Origin: Pelotomaculum sp. PtaU1.Bin035
GTDB lineage: Bacteria > Bacillota > Desulfotomaculia > Desulfotomaculales > Pelotomaculaceae
Direction: 5' to 3'
Length of the DNA: 47,623 nt
Assembly: GCA_002067965.1 (NCBI GenBank)
Contig: MVRN01000056.1
Coordinates: forward strand, 1-47,623
Shown here: positions 17,433 to 26,565 of the stretch, piece by piece
How positions within the stretch are numbered: position 1 is the first letter of the stretch
Layout: each line of letters starts with the position of its first letter
The notes under the pieces: model-generated
What the model was told of the DNA's origin: nothing
Seen by the model: only the letters and a program-made list of their open reading frames with translations
Database searches by the model: none
Position numbers and translations under genes: made by a program

Positions 17433-17494
17433 TACCGGCTACAGCATTGATATTTAGCCATGCGTCTTTAAATATAGTAAAAATCATGCTTTAG

Positions 17495-18916
17495 TTATTT
17501 ATTTGTGAAGGATTTAATAATAGTTTTTGCGCTGGAAGCGGCCATGCTGATAAATCCCTTGTGTGTGGAGAAAATATCTTCCAGTGCCTCCAATAGCGTG
17601 TCTATCTGCTTCCGGGTGACTTCCAGGGGCGGCTCCAGGCGGATAACGTTGGGATTGTTCAGGGTATAGGCGGTGATAATCCGGTATTTATTGAGCAGTT
17701 CCCCGGCGACCATGCTGCCTAGATACTCTTCTGAAATTTTATTTGCCAATCCAAAAGATACTTTTATCGCGAATCTTCCAGGCTGATTGAATTCGATCCC
17801 GGCCATCAGGCCGCGGCCCCTTACGTCTTTAATCAATGGGTAGTTTTCTTTGAGCCGCCGCAGTCCGGCCAGCAGGTAGTCACCGCTCTCGCGCGCCCGC
17901 TCCGGCAGGTTCTCTTCGTAAATCACTTCAATCGCAGCTATAGCTGCGGCGGCAGCCAGGGTGTTGCCCCCGAAGGTGGAAGTGTGCAGCAACGCTTTGT
18001 CCGTGCCGCCGTAAGCTTTTTTCCAGACTTCATCAGTAGTTATGTACGCTCCGATGGGCATGACCCCTCCGCCCAGAGATTTTGCTATGCACATAATATC
18101 CGGGGTGACGCCCTCGTGCTGGCAGGCAAACATTTCTCCCGTGCGCCCCAGTCCCGTTTGTATTTCATCGATGATGAGCAGAGTGCCGTATTTGGAACAT
18201 ATCTGCTGTGCGCCGGACAGGTAGTCAGCCGGAGGGAGGATGATCCCGCCTTCTCCCTGAACGGGCTCAACTATGAAAGCAGCGGCTGTTTTCTCTTTTA
18301 ATTTGCTTTCAAGGGCTTTCAGGTTGCCGAAGGGTATCGATACAGTACCCGGAAGGAGAGGTTGAAAAGTTTTCCGGTATTTGTCCCGCCCCGTTACCGA
18401 CAGTGCGCCCAGTGTTTTGCCGTGAAAGGAGCCGTCACAGTAAACCAGCCCCTGGCGCCCGGTGGCTGCCCGCGAGAGTTTCAGCGCGCCCTCCACTGCT
18501 TCCGCCCCGCTGTTGCAGAAGAAAGAACGCTGTAGTTTTCCCGGGGTGACAGCGGCCAGATTTTTTGCCAGCACGCCCGCTATTCCCCCCATGGATACCT
18601 GGAGCAAGTTGGGCAATCCTTTTACCTGATCAATTGCGGCCAGTACCCGCGGGTGGTTGTGGCCAAGGTTTAAAGAGCCGAAGCCGCCTAGAAAATCCAG
18701 GTATTCGTTTCCCGCGTCATCCCAAACCTTAACCCCTTCGGAATGTGTAAACTGTTTGTCAAATTTTAAAAGGCCCAACAACATAGCCAGCCCGGCGTTA
18801 AGATAGGTTTTATGGTTGTCTATAATTTGCTCCCGGCTCTGATTAACGGCTTCCGCCAAAGAGATGAAGCCTGTTGGTTTTCGGTTGAGTGTTATACTGC
18901 TTTTTTCTGCCTTCAT
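17495..18916 (-). CDS. Class III PLP aminotransferase, putrescine/ornithine type
   Basis: PLP-dependent fold-type I aminotransferase of 473 residues. Typical motifs: LNLGHNHPRV, NSGAEAVEGALKLSRAATGR, SFHGKTLGALSVTG, EPVQGEGGI, LIIDEIQTGLGRTG, and AKSLGGGVMPIGA containing the Schiff-base Lys, then HTSTFGGN. The roughly 40-residue N-terminal extension before the core resembles putrescine aminotransferase (PatA/YgjG) more than acetylornithine aminotransferase, but substrate cannot be settled from sequence. The ATG at 18916 has GAGGTG upstream. It stands alone between the regulator and the ylxM-ffh operon, on the opposite strand from both. Confidence 0.85.
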   Translation of the reverse strand: MKAEKSSITLNRKPTGFISLAEAVNQSREQIIDNHKTYLNAGLAMLLGLLKFDKQFTHSEGVKVWDDAGNEYLDFLGGFGSLNLGHNHPRVLAAIDQVKGLPNLLQVSMGGIAGVLAKNLAAVTPGKLQRSFFCNSGAEAVEGALKLSRAATGRQGLVYCDGSFHGKTLGALSVTGRDKYRKTFQPLLPGTVSIPFGNLKALESKLKEKTAAAFIVEPVQGEGGIILPPADYLSGAQQICSKYGTLLIIDEIQTGLGRTGEMFACQHEGVTPDIMCIAKSLGGGVMPIGAYITTDEVWKKAYGGTDKALLHTSTFGGNTLAAAAAIAAIEVIYEENLPERARESGDYLLAGLRRLKENYPLIKDVRGRGLMAGIEFNQPGRFAIKVSFGLANKISEEYLGSMVAGELLNKYRIITAYTLNNPNVIRLEPPLEVTRKQIDTLLEALEDIFSTHKGFISMAASSAKTIIKSFTNK

Positions 18917-19015
18917 ATTTTCACCTCATTAGTAAACATAATTGATGCTCAAATTTATATTATTTTCTCGTTTTAGTTAAAAAAACCTTCAGGTCTAAAA
19001 AAATTGTTTAATTCC

Positions 19016-19044
19016 TTGACATAACAGCTCCATTTAAGTAAAAT
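19016..19044 (+). promoter_or_regulatory. Promoter of the ylxM-ffh operon
   Basis: Perfect TTGACA (19016-19021), 17 bp spacer, TAAAAT (19039-19044). Confidence 0.8.
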
Positions 19045-19088
19045 CAATCTGTAAAGCTAAATACCTTGATAGGGCGGGTGGCGAGCCG

Positions 19089-19448
19089 GTGTTAGAAAAA
19101 GTAGCCTGGATGAACTTGCTCTATGATTTTTACGGGCAACTTTTAACAGAGCGCCAAAAAATTTTTATGGAGCTTTACTATTGTCAGGACCTGTCACTTG
19201 GTGAAATAGCCGGGGATTATGATGTTACGCGCCAGGCTGTGCATGATACCCTGAAAAGAGCCGGCCAGTTGCTGGAGGATTACGAGGAGAAGCTGGGACT
19301 GGTGACTAAATTTAAGAAGGAAAGAGATAAGCTGGCAGAAGCCGGTTACCTGCTTGATGAATACGCAGCCACCGGTCAAGACAGCAAGGTACGGCGGGCC
19401 AGGGAAATATTAAACGAGATTTTAGAGTTGACGTCGTCTCCGGACTAA
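19089..19448 (+). CDS. ylxM: YlxM/p13-family SRP-associated DNA-binding-like protein
   Basis: 119-residue protein with an N-terminal sigma-factor-like HTH (LLTERQKIFMELYYCQDLSLGEIAGDYDVTRQAVHDTLKRA) and a helical tail. The family always sits before ffh in Firmicutes and is thought to modulate the signal recognition particle. GTG 19089 follows a G-rich SD (GGGTGG). A strong promoter lies 45 bases upstream, and ffh begins 64 bases later. Confidence 0.9.
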   Translation: MLEKVAWMNLLYDFYGQLLTERQKIFMELYYCQDLSLGEIAGDYDVTRQAVHDTLKRAGQLLEDYEEKLGLVTKFKKERDKLAEAGYLLDEYAATGQDSKVRRAREILNEILELTSSPD

Positions 19449-19512
19449 GTTACGCGGATCCCAGAGATTAATTGTTTAAGTTGAATTGCCAGGCATTAAA
19501 GGAGTGATTCCG

Positions 19513-20859
19513 TTGTTTGCCAGTTTGGCCGAAAAGTTGCAGGAAACCTTTAAAAAACTGAGAGGGAAGGGACGCCTCACCGAATCCGATGTCAACGAAG
19601 CGCTGAGGGAAGTGCGGATCGCGCTGCTTGAGGCCGACGTAAACTTCAAAGTTGTCAAAGATTTTGTGGCCCGGATCAAAGAACGGGCGGCAGGACAGGA
19701 ATTGCAAGCCAGTCTTAACCCGACACAACATGTTATTAAAATTGTGCATGATGAACTGGCTTCCCTGATGGGCGGCTCGAACAGCAAGATAAATATTGCG
19801 CCGAAACCGCCTACCGTTGTGATGATGGTAGGTTTAAACGGCGCAGGTAAAACAACAACTTCCGCAAAGTTGGCCAATCTGCTTCGCAAGCAGGGCAAAC
19901 GCCCCCTCTTGGCCGCTGCTGACGTCTACCGGCCTGCCGCGATTAAGCAGCTGCAGGTGCTTGGCGGCCAGCTAAACATACCGGTCTTTACTATGGGAGA
20001 TAAGCAAGACCCGGTTGCCATCGGTCAGGCTGCCGTAAAAAGCGCGGCAGCAAGTGGGCACGACCTGGTTATTATCGATACAGCCGGCCGCCGGGAGGTA
20101 GACGAGGAACTCATGAGCGAGCTGGAATCTATGAACCGGCTTATCGGACCTTCCGAAGTCCTTCTGGTCATAGATGCAATGACCGGCCAGGTGGCTGTAA
20201 GCGTGGCCGAGGAGTTTAACAGGCGCCTCAATCTCGACGGTGTGGTGCTGACCAAGTTGGACGGAGACACCAGGGGCGGGGCCGCTCTTTCAGTGCGCGC
20301 TGTCACGGGAAAACCGATCAAGTTTGCTGGCGTCGGCGAAAAATTAGACGCTTTGGAACCCTTTCACCCGGACCGGATGTCCGAGCGGATCCTGGGTATG
20401 GGTGATATGCTTACCTTAATTGAAAAGGCACAGGAAAATTTCGACGCCGAGCAGATGGCGAAAATGCAGAAAAAAATCCGGAGCTTGGAATTTACTCTGG
20501 AAGATTTTCTGGACCAGCTATCCCAGGTTAAAAAGATGGGTCCCATCGAACAGGTTTTAGGTATGATTCCCGGCCTGGGGGGGGGCAAAAAAATAAAGGA
20601 CTTGCAGGTGGATGAGAAAGAGCTTGTTTCTATTGAGGCTATAATACAATCAATGACACCGCAGGAGCGGCAGGACCCGGAGAGGGTAATGAACGGCAAC
20701 AGAAAAAGAAGAATTGCCAGAGGGAGCGGCACAACGGTCCAGGATGTCAACCGCCTTCTAAAACAGTTTGAACAAACAAAGAAGATCATGAAGCAATTTA
20801 TGAACATGGAAAAAACCTTAAAGAAAGGCGGAAAAATGCCCAAAATACCTTTCTTTTAG
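19513..20859 (+). CDS. ffh: Signal recognition particle GTPase Ffh
   Basis: SRP54 homologue delivering membrane and secreted proteins to the translocon. N domain (1-85), G domain with GLNGAGKTTTSAKLA (G1), DVYRPAAIKQLQ, DTAGRR (G3), TKLDGDTRGGAALS (G4/G5), and a C-terminal M domain rich in Met/basic residues with GNRKRRIARGSGTT for SRP RNA binding. I start at TTG 19513, 8 nt after AAAGGAG, giving MFASLAEKLQ as in the family and 448 residues; the in-frame TTG at 19486 lacks this. No ftsY or 4.5S RNA is visible in the window. Confidence 0.95.
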   Translation: MFASLAEKLQETFKKLRGKGRLTESDVNEALREVRIALLEADVNFKVVKDFVARIKERAAGQELQASLNPTQHVIKIVHDELASLMGGSNSKINIAPKPPTVVMMVGLNGAGKTTTSAKLANLLRKQGKRPLLAAADVYRPAAIKQLQVLGGQLNIPVFTMGDKQDPVAIGQAAVKSAAASGHDLVIIDTAGRREVDEELMSELESMNRLIGPSEVLLVIDAMTGQVAVSVAEEFNRRLNLDGVVLTKLDGDTRGGAALSVRAVTGKPIKFAGVGEKLDALEPFHPDRMSERILGMGDMLTLIEKAQENFDAEQMAKMQKKIRSLEFTLEDFLDQLSQVKKMGPIEQVLGMIPGLGGGKKIKDLQVDEKELVSIEAIIQSMTPQERQDPERVMNGNRKRRIARGSGTTVQDVNRLLKQFEQTKKIMKQFMNMEKTLKKGGKMPKIPFF

Positions 20860-20890
20860 AAATACATGAACAGACAAGGAGTGAAGTTGT

Positions 20891-21154
20891 GTGGTAAAAA
20901 TTCGTTTAAAGAGGATGGGTGCCAAGAAAAAACCGTTTTACCGTATCGTGGTTGCGGATTCCCGCTCCCCAAGAGACGGCAGGTTCATTGAGGAAATTGG
21001 ATACTACGATCCACTAAAAGATCCGGCGGTAATCAGCATAAATGAAGAAAAAGCGCTGGATTGGCTGAAAAAGGGAGTCCAGCTATCCGATACCGCGAAA
21101 GCTTTATTCAACAAAGCAGGTGTGTTGAAGAACGCGTCGGGAGAGGGTCAGTAG
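20891..21154 (+). CDS. rpsP: 30S ribosomal protein S16
   Basis: 87-residue S16 with the family start [33 protein letters not shown] and the later [21 protein letters not shown] 20891 begins 31 bases after ffh, with AAGGAG 9 to 14 bases upstream. Part of the ffh-rpsP-khpA-ylqD-rimM-trmD operon that couples translation apparatus and 30S maturation. Confidence 0.97.
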   Translation: MVKIRLKRMGAKKKPFYRIVVADSRSPRDGRFIEEIGYYDPLKDPAVISINEEKALDWLKKGVQLSDTAKALFNKAGVLKNASGEGQ

Positions 21155-21174
21155 ATTAGGGAGGCTACTAGATT

Positions 21175-21402
21175 ATGAAAGAACTGGTGGAAATTTTGGC
21201 CAAAGCCCTCGTTGACCAGCCTGAAAAAGTTAATGTGAATCTGGTTGAAAAGGAAAAATCAATTATTATTGAACTAAAAGTAGCATCGGAGGATATGGGT
21301 AAAGTAATCGGGAAGCAAGGCCGTATCGCCAGGGCTATCCGTACGGTAGTCAAGGCCGCGGCTACCAGGCATAAAAAGAAAGTAATGGTTGAGATTATTT
21401 AG
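21175..21402 (+). CDS. khpA: KH-domain RNA-binding protein KhpA
   Basis: 75-residue protein consisting of one KH domain; the GxxG loop is in GKVIGKQGRIARAI. The family (formerly YlqC) binds RNA and in streptococci pairs with KhpB to influence cell elongation. ATG 21175, 20 bases after rpsP, follows a GGGAGG site. Standard position in the operon. Confidence 0.93.
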   Translation: MKELVEILAKALVDQPEKVNVNLVEKEKSIIIELKVASEDMGKVIGKQGRIARAIRTVVKAAATRHKKKVMVEII

Positions 21403-21432
21403 GAGGCGGGTAATGTCGGGAGGTTTTCCGGG

Positions 21433-21837
21433 ATGGAAAGTCTAACCCTGATCAGGCCTGTCCTGGTCAAGGCAATAGTTACAGATAATTATAAAAAGGC
21501 CGCAGTGAAGGAACTCCAGGAAGCTATCCAACTGATCGAGGCTGATATGCAGCGCCTGGATTTTCAGGAAAAGCGGCTGGTGTCAGAGTTGGAGAAGAAA
21601 AGTCCGCAGGGGATTCCCGCGGCTAAACAGCGCCTTGATCAAGAGCGTCAGCGTATGGCAGAGAACCGGCAAAAGCTGATCTACAGGCTAAAAGAAGTGG
21701 GACAACTTACCCTGGGCTCGGAAGTGGTCTACGGAAAGATGGAAAGTCCCGTGGAGATTAAAGTCGGTGACGATTGGCGGCGGGTGCTTGGAGTAGAAAT
21801 TGTTTTGCAGGATGGTATCATCACTGCTATCAGGTAA
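21433..21837 (+). CDS. ylqD: YlqD-family protein
   Basis: 134 residues: a short N-terminal strand region ([12 protein letters not shown]), a charged coiled coil from about 25 to 90 ([20 protein letters not shown]) and a C-terminal beta barrel-like part ([22 protein letters not shown]). This is the YlqD family (PF11068), found between khpA and rimM; its function is unknown, probably linked to ribosome assembly by context. ATG 21433 has GGGAGG nine bases upstream. Confidence 0.85.
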   Translation: MESLTLIRPVLVKAIVTDNYKKAAVKELQEAIQLIEADMQRLDFQEKRLVSELEKKSPQGIPAAKQRLDQERQRMAENRQKLIYRLKEVGQLTLGSEVVYGKMESPVEIKVGDDWRRVLGVEIVLQDGIITAIR

Positions 21838-21859
21838 GTTGGCGGGGGAAGAAATACCA

Positions 21860-22369
21860 ATGGCTGGAGAATACATCAACATAGGCAAGATCACTAACAC
21901 CCAGGGCAACCGCGGCGCTGTCCGGGTACTGCCTCTGACCGACTATCCGGAACGTTTCCGGCAGGCGGGACGGGTCAGGGTCTCAATTAAAGGTTCAATA
22001 CGTGAGTTTAATATTGAGGAAGCCTATCATCATAAGAAATTCGTTGTATTGAAGTTCAAAGAAATACAGGATATGAACGCTGCCGGGGAACTAAAGGGAG
22101 GGCTTCTCGTAGTTTCCCGTGACGATCTGATGCCGTTGCCGGCAGACAGCTTTTACATCTTTGATCTGATGGGAATAAATGTGTTTGACTTGAGCAGCGG
22201 GTGTTTGGGTAAAATAACCGACATAATCCAGACCGGTTCCAACGATGTTTATGTTGTGGAAACCGGGGGTAAGCCGGTGCTGATCCCGGCTTTGAAGCAA
22301 GTAGTCAAAGAAATTGACATTACCGGGCGGCGGATGGTGGTGGAATTGCCGGAGGGGTTGGTGGATTAG
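21860..22369 (+). CDS. rimM: 16S rRNA processing protein RimM
   Basis: Assembly factor that binds S19 and helps mature the 30S head. The N-terminal domain begins [28 protein letters not shown]; the C-terminal PRC-barrel has [21 protein letters not shown] and [17 protein letters not shown]. From ATG 21860 the protein is 169 residues, the family norm; an in-frame upstream start at 21800 would overlap ylqD and adds a non-conserved tail. It is followed by trmD, as in most bacteria. Confidence 0.94.
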   Translation: MAGEYINIGKITNTQGNRGAVRVLPLTDYPERFRQAGRVRVSIKGSIREFNIEEAYHHKKFVVLKFKEIQDMNAAGELKGGLLVVSRDDLMPLPADSFYIFDLMGINVFDLSSGCLGKITDIIQTGSNDVYVVETGGKPVLIPALKQVVKEIDITGRRMVVELPEGLVD

Positions 22370-22438
22370 ACAAACAGGTCCGGAGTTTACACGCTGCGGG
22401 CGGCGGTAAGAGTGTTTATTGTTGAAATGGTGGTCCCA

Positions 22439-23188
22439 ATGAAAATTGATATCTTAACCCTTTTCCCGGAGATGTTCGCCGGGCCGTTTACTTCCAGTAT
22501 TCTAAAAAGAGCGCGGGAGCGGGAGCTGATTGAGGTCAACCTGGTTAACATCCGGGATTTCTCAATTAACAAGCACCGTACTGTTGACGATACCCCATAC
22601 GGGGGCGGCGCCGGAATGGTAATATGTCCTGAGCCTGTCTTCGGAGCGGTTGAGCATGTTGCCGCGTTGCGGGGCTCCAGGCCCGGCCGCGTGGTATTGA
22701 TGTGTCCCCAGGGAAGGCCTTTTAACCAGGCATTGGCCTTGGACCTTGCAAAAGAGAAACATCTGGTCATAATTTGCGGCCATTACGAAGGTATCGACGA
22801 ACGGGTCCGGGAGAATCTGGTGACCGATGAAATATCTATCGGTGATTATGTCCTCACCGGCGGCGAATTACCGGCCATGGTTGTGGTTGACGCGGTAGCG
22901 CGGCTTATCCCCGGTGTATTGGGAGAGTTTTCTTCTACCGGTGAAGAATCTTTCTGTGAAGGTTTGTTGGAATATCCCCACTATACCCGGCCGAGAGAAT
23001 ACCTGGGCATGGCGGTGCCTGACGTTCTTTTAAGCGGACACCACGAGGAGATCAGGCACTGGCGCAGGCGGCAGTCGTTGTTGCGCACACTGGAGCGCCG
23101 CCCTGAACTGCTTGGTCAGGTGGTATTAACAGGCGAAGACAAAGAAATAATAAAAAAAGTGATTATAGATCTGCAAGAACTGATTTAA
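22439..23188 (+). CDS. trmD: tRNA (guanine-N1-)-methyltransferase TrmD
   Basis: Forms m1G37 in tRNAs reading CNN and preventing frameshifts. SPOUT knot enzyme: [13 protein letters not shown] start, [12 protein letters not shown], the deep trefoil knot with [12 protein letters not shown] and [17 protein letters not shown], and the C-terminal helical domain with [22 protein letters not shown]. Start at ATG 22439 gives 249 residues; upstream in-frame GTG 22412 and ATG 22427 are possible but add non-family residues. About 100 bases separate it from the separately promoted rplS. Confidence 0.96.
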   Translation: MKIDILTLFPEMFAGPFTSSILKRARERELIEVNLVNIRDFSINKHRTVDDTPYGGGAGMVICPEPVFGAVEHVAALRGSRPGRVVLMCPQGRPFNQALALDLAKEKHLVIICGHYEGIDERVRENLVTDEISIGDYVLTGGELPAMVVVDAVARLIPGVLGEFSSTGEESFCEGLLEYPHYTRPREYLGMAVPDVLLSGHHEEIRHWRRRQSLLRTLERRPELLGQVVLTGEDKEIIKKVIIDLQELI

Positions 23189-23217
23189 GTTAACCCATTT
23201 ATTTACCAGGAAAATTC

Positions 23218-23247
23218 TTGCCGCGTTTTAATGTATTATGCTATAAT
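23218..23247 (+). promoter_or_regulatory. Promoter of rplS
   Basis: TTGCCG (23218-23223), 18 bp spacer, perfect TATAAT (23242-23247). This gives rplS its own promoter inside the ribosomal series. Confidence 0.7.
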
Positions 23248-23289
23248 TGTCTTTGTTGAGCTTAACGATGGAAGGAGGGAAGGTTTATA

Positions 23290-23640
23290 ATGAACCTAAT
23301 CCAAATGATAGAACAAGAACAGACTAAGAAAGATATTATTCAGTTCAACACTGGTGATACCGTCCGGGTACACGTCAAAGTTATTGAAGGCGGGCGGGAA
23401 AGGATCCAGGTTTTCGAAGGTGTAGTGATTAGGCGCAGGGGTGGCGGCCTTAGTGAGACCTTTACAGTTAGGCGTGTTTCCTACGGTGTGGGAGTAGAAA
23501 GGACGTTTCCGTTGCATACCCCAAAAATTGAACGCATCGAAGTCATGAGAAGGGGCCGGGTACGCCGGGCCAGGTTATATTACCTTCGCAAGCTGCGCGG
23601 CAAGGCCGCCCGTATCCAGGATAAACGGGATAGACGGTAA
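23290..23640 (+). CDS. rplS: 50S ribosomal protein L19
   Basis: 116 residues, family landmarks [53 protein letters not shown] and the basic C-terminus. It sits at the 30S-50S interface. ATG 23290 follows AAGGAGGGAAGG. Closed by a perfect terminator 5 bases after the stop codon. Confidence 0.97.
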   Translation: MNLIQMIEQEQTKKDIIQFNTGDTVRVHVKVIEGGRERIQVFEGVVIRRRGGGLSETFTVRRVSYGVGVERTFPLHTPKIERIEVMRRGRVRRARLYYLRKLRGKAARIQDKRDRR

Positions 23641-23644
23641 TCAA

Positions 23645-23682
23645 ACAGGGACTGAGCACATACAGTCCCTGTTTTACTTTAT
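23645..23682 (+). terminator. Intrinsic terminator after rplS
   Basis: Perfect 10-bp stem ACAGGGACTG (23645-23654)/CAGTCCCTGT (23663-23672), eight-base loop, then TTTTACTTTATT. Confidence 0.9.
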
Positions 23683-23776
23683 TACCCGGTTTGGCGACGT
23701 TAATTGCCAATGCGGCAATAACAAGATCAGCGGTAAAAGCAGCATGATGTTTCTTTTTTTCGGAGGAGGCATAAAA

Positions 23777-24328
23777 GTGAAGCAGGAAAGCTGTTATGAG
23801 GTTTCTTCGGAAAACAGTAACCGCCCGTTTTTTAGGGAAATATTCGAGTCTGTAGCAATTGCGATCCTGCTGGCCGTTGTTATCAGGTTGTTTGTGCTGG
23901 AACCTTTCTATATACCTTCCGGTTCGATGGAACCTACTTTAAAGGAACATGACCGGATTATCGTGAGTAAGCTGAACTATTATTTTCAGGAACCAAAACG
24001 CGGGGATATCGTAGTCTTTAAATATCCGCTAGACCCCAAACGTAATTTTGTAAAAAGACTGATCGCGGTAGGCGGGGAAACCGTGGCGATAAAGAATAGC
24101 CGCCTTTATATCAACGGCCAGCCCGTACCGGAAAACTACCTGCCCCAGGGATTGCGGTTTGCGGATTACGGGCCGAAGGAAGTGCCCGAAGGCAGCTATT
24201 TTATGATGGGGGACAACAGGAACAACAGTGACGACAGCCGCGTCTGGGGTTTCCTGCCTAAAAATCTTATTGTGGGCAAAGCGGTGGTAATTTACTGGCC
24301 GCCGGGCCGGGCAGGCACGGTACGGTGA
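23777..24328 (+). CDS. lepB: Signal peptidase I
   Basis: Type I leader peptidase cleaving Sec/Tat signal peptides at the outer face of the membrane. One N-terminal membrane segment (about 24-41), catalytic Ser50 in PSGSMEPTL, general-base Lys93 in NFVKRLIAVGGE, and box E MGDNRNNSDDSR followed by GFLPKNLIVGKAVVIYWP. From GTG 23777, 7 nt after GGAGGAGG, it has 183 residues; the upstream ATG at 23744 lies before that site and is rejected. It overlaps none but abuts rbgA. Confidence 0.94.
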   Translation: MKQESCYEVSSENSNRPFFREIFESVAIAILLAVVIRLFVLEPFYIPSGSMEPTLKEHDRIIVSKLNYYFQEPKRGDIVVFKYPLDPKRNFVKRLIAVGGETVAIKNSRLYINGQPVPENYLPQGLRFADYGPKEVPEGSYFMMGDNRNNSDDSRVWGFLPKNLIVGKAVVIYWPPGRAGTVR

Positions 24329-24329
24329 T

Positions 24330-25178
24330 ATGGATATTCAATGGTATCCCGGCCATATGGCCAAAGCCAAAAGGATAATTAAGGAGAGCTTGAAGCTGGT
24401 CGATGTGGTGATCGAGGTACTTGACGCCAGGATCCCGGCCAGCAGCCGCAACCCTGATATCAACGAAACGTCCGGACAAAAGCCGAGGCTGGTTGTGCTC
24501 AACAAGTGCGGCCTGGCTGATCCGGATTTAACAATGCGTTGGATAGAAGTTTTTATCAAATCGGGCTTTTCCGCTATCGCGGTTGACCTGTTGAACGGCA
24601 AGGGTGTGCGGGAGGTGCCGGTTTTGGTCCGGCAACTTGCCGCGCCTAAAATGGCTTCGCTGGTATCCTCGGGCAGGCGGCCCAGGGCCGCGCGCTGCAT
24701 GGTGCTGGGTATTCCAAATGTGGGGAAGTCTTTCCTTGTAAATAAGCTTATTGGGCAGCGGGTTGCCAGGACCGGGTACAAGCCGGGCGTTACCCGGGGA
24801 CAACAGTGGATCAGGGTGGCTGATAACCTCGACCTTATGGACACCCCGGGTATCCTGTGGCCAAAGTTGGAAGACGCCGAGGCAGCCTTCCGACTTGCCG
24901 TAACCGGCGCTATTAAAGAGGAGATTTTTAATCTAAATGACGTGGCCGGGCGACTGATCAAGTGGTTGGCGGAGAACCACCCTGAAGCGGTCAAAAACCG
25001 TTATAAGCTGGAGGAGTTACCGGATGAAGCCGGGGAATTGTTAAAGGCCGTCGGGTCGAAAAGGGGTTTTATCATAGCAGGCGGCGCCGTGGATGTATTA
25101 AAAGCCTCCCGAAATGTTTTAAAAGAGTTCCGTGAGGGCAAATTCGGGCGGATTACCATGGATTATCCGGAAAATTAA
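24330..25178 (+). CDS. rbgA: Ribosome biogenesis GTPase RbgA (YlqF), with altered G4 motif
   Basis: Circularly permuted GTPase needed for a late 50S assembly step. The protein begins WYPGHMAKAKR; motif order G4-G1-G3 is as in YlqF: LNKCGLAD (58-64), GIPNVGKSF, KPGVTRGQQW, DTPGILWPK; the RNA-binding C-terminal helical domain has AVTGAIKEE and GSKRGF. Odd: G4 is NKCG where NKxD is expected, and the residue after GKS is F rather than T. These may weaken guanine specificity or reflect lineage drift. ATG 24330 is one base after lepB; 282 residues is standard. Confidence 0.92.
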   Translation: MDIQWYPGHMAKAKRIIKESLKLVDVVIEVLDARIPASSRNPDINETSGQKPRLVVLNKCGLADPDLTMRWIEVFIKSGFSAIAVDLLNGKGVREVPVLVRQLAAPKMASLVSSGRRPRAARCMVLGIPNVGKSFLVNKLIGQRVARTGYKPGVTRGQQWIRVADNLDLMDTPGILWPKLEDAEAAFRLAVTGAIKEEIFNLNDVAGRLIKWLAENHPEAVKNRYKLEELPDEAGELLKAVGSKRGFIIAGGAVDVLKASRNVLKEFREGKFGRITMDYPEN

Positions 25179-25192
25179 ATGAGTAAAATAAT

Positions 25193-25218
25193 CCAACCGG
25201 TTACAGGTTGGCTTTTTT
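25193..25218 (+). terminator. Intrinsic terminator after rbgA
   Basis: CCAACC (25193-25198)/GGTTGG (25206-25211) with a seven-base loop, followed by C and six T. Confidence 0.8.
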
Positions 25219-25329
25219 AATATTCTGGTTGATTTTCTAGTCAATGCAAAAATTTTTTAGCAGGGCAGGGATTTATAACTAGACTGCGAAATTACTCTAT
25301 GGTAATTTAAGTTATTTGGGGGTTGCGCC

Positions 25330-26127
25330 TTGGATCTTTCCGGTTTATCTATTGCGGAGATAAGGAAACTTGCTAACAGCCCTAAAGGGGCCGAGGAAGA
25401 ATTGATTCTGGCTATGGCTGGGGACCGGAGGGCCGGTGTCAGGGAGATCTACAAGAGGTTAAAAAGGGAGGAAATTGCCTTGGCCGCGGAGATGCGGCGC
25501 CTGGCAAAGATGTTCTATTATGAAGATGATTTGAGAGCCGGCGGCCATCACCCGTTGGCCGGAGTGGACGAGGCGGGCCGCGGGCCGCTGGCCGGACCTG
25601 TTGTGGCCGCGGCCGTTATTCTGCCCGGGCGGGCGCGCCTGCTCGATTTGAATGATTCAAAAAAGCTTACTCCAATGAAGCGGGAAGTCCTGGCCGGACA
25701 GATCAAAGAAGTGGCTTTGGCCTGGGCTGTCGGAGTGTCTTCAGTAGAAGAAATATATAGTGAAAATATCCATCACGCGGGCCTGACGGCCATGCGCAGG
25801 GCCGTTTTGGAGCTTAAAATAAAGCCGGCTTATGTCCTGGTGGACGGTTTTCGCATTGAGCAGCTAGAATTGCCTCAAATGGCTCTGGCCGGAGGGGACG
25901 GCTTAAGCGCTTCTATTGCCGCGGCTTCAATCCTGGCCAAAGTATACAGAGACCATCTAATGGATTCCTACCACGAGCGTTATCCTGAGTACGGTTTTGA
26001 CCGGCACAAAGGATATGCTACGCCGGAACACCTGAGCGCTCTGGCCCGCTTTGGGCCGTGCCCGGTTCACAGGGCCGGTTACCGGCCGGTGAAAGATTTG
26101 CTTGGAGGAAAGGAGTCGGTAAAATAA
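25330..26127 (+). CDS. rnhB: Ribonuclease HII
   Basis: Removes RNA from RNA-DNA hybrids, including misincorporated ribonucleotides. The N-terminal 70 residues are the extension seen in Gram-positive RNase HII (LSIAEIRKL). The catalytic core has GVDEAGRGPLAGPVVAAAV with the DE pair, DSKKLTPMKRE, VDGF, and ASILAKVYRDHLM with the later acidic residues, ending with YGFDRHKGYATPEH. TTG 25330 follows GGGGG; 265 residues. yraN follows after 5 bases. Confidence 0.95.
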   Translation: MDLSGLSIAEIRKLANSPKGAEEELILAMAGDRRAGVREIYKRLKREEIALAAEMRRLAKMFYYEDDLRAGGHHPLAGVDEAGRGPLAGPVVAAAVILPGRARLLDLNDSKKLTPMKREVLAGQIKEVALAWAVGVSSVEEIYSENIHHAGLTAMRRAVLELKIKPAYVLVDGFRIEQLELPQMALAGGDGLSASIAAASILAKVYRDHLMDSYHERYPEYGFDRHKGYATPEHLSALARFGPCPVHRAGYRPVKDLLGGKESVK

Positions 26128-26132
26128 CGGTT

Positions 26133-26495
26133 ATGACAATACAGCGAAAATTGTTGGGGCGGCAGGGCGAAGAGACTGCGGCGCAATACCTTGAAAAAAA
26201 CGGTTACAGTATATTATGCAAGAACTATCGCTGCCGGTTCGGAGAAATTGACGTGGTGGCAATGGACGGTGATATTCTTGTTTTTGTGGAGGTCCGTTCG
26301 AATAGCGGGGACCAGTTCGGCCTGGCCGAAGAAAGTATTACCGGCCGGAAACAGGGCAAACTGCGGAAATTGGCCTGGCAGTACCTGAAAAAGGCCGGGA
26401 AAACCAACTGCGAATGCCGTTTTGATGTCATTGCTATTTTGTTTGACGGCGAAAGTAAAGTTAAAAGGCTGGAACATATAGAAAACGCCTTCTAA
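26133..26495 (+). CDS. YraN/UPF0102 family putative endonuclease-fold protein
   Basis: 120 residues with a PD-(D/E)XK-like core: GEETAAQYLEKNGYSILCKNYRCRFGEIDVVAMDGDILVFVEVR, where E, D and ExR/K could bind metal. Function is unproven; members lie beside rnhB across bacteria. I start at ATG 26133, 6 bases past the rnhB stop; a longer reading overlapping rnhB is not family-like. The stop codon lies within a terminator stem. Confidence 0.88.
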   Translation: MTIQRKLLGRQGEETAAQYLEKNGYSILCKNYRCRFGEIDVVAMDGDILVFVEVRSNSGDQFGLAEESITGRKQGKLRKLAWQYLKKAGKTNCECRFDVIAILFDGESKVKRLEHIENAF

Positions 26496-26508
26496 AGAGG
26501 CGTTTTCT
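26480..26508. terminator. Bidirectional terminator between yraN and the minus-strand membrane gene
   Basis: Perfect 11-bp stem AGAAAACGCCT (26480-26490)/AGGCGTTTTCT (26498-26508), loop of seven that contains the yraN stop. The A and T runs inside the stem let it work both ways between convergent genes. Confidence 0.75.
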
Positions 26509-26565
26509 CAATTAAATTGCATAAAACATAATAATTTCCTTTGACGAGACCTAGTTTTGCCCCCG

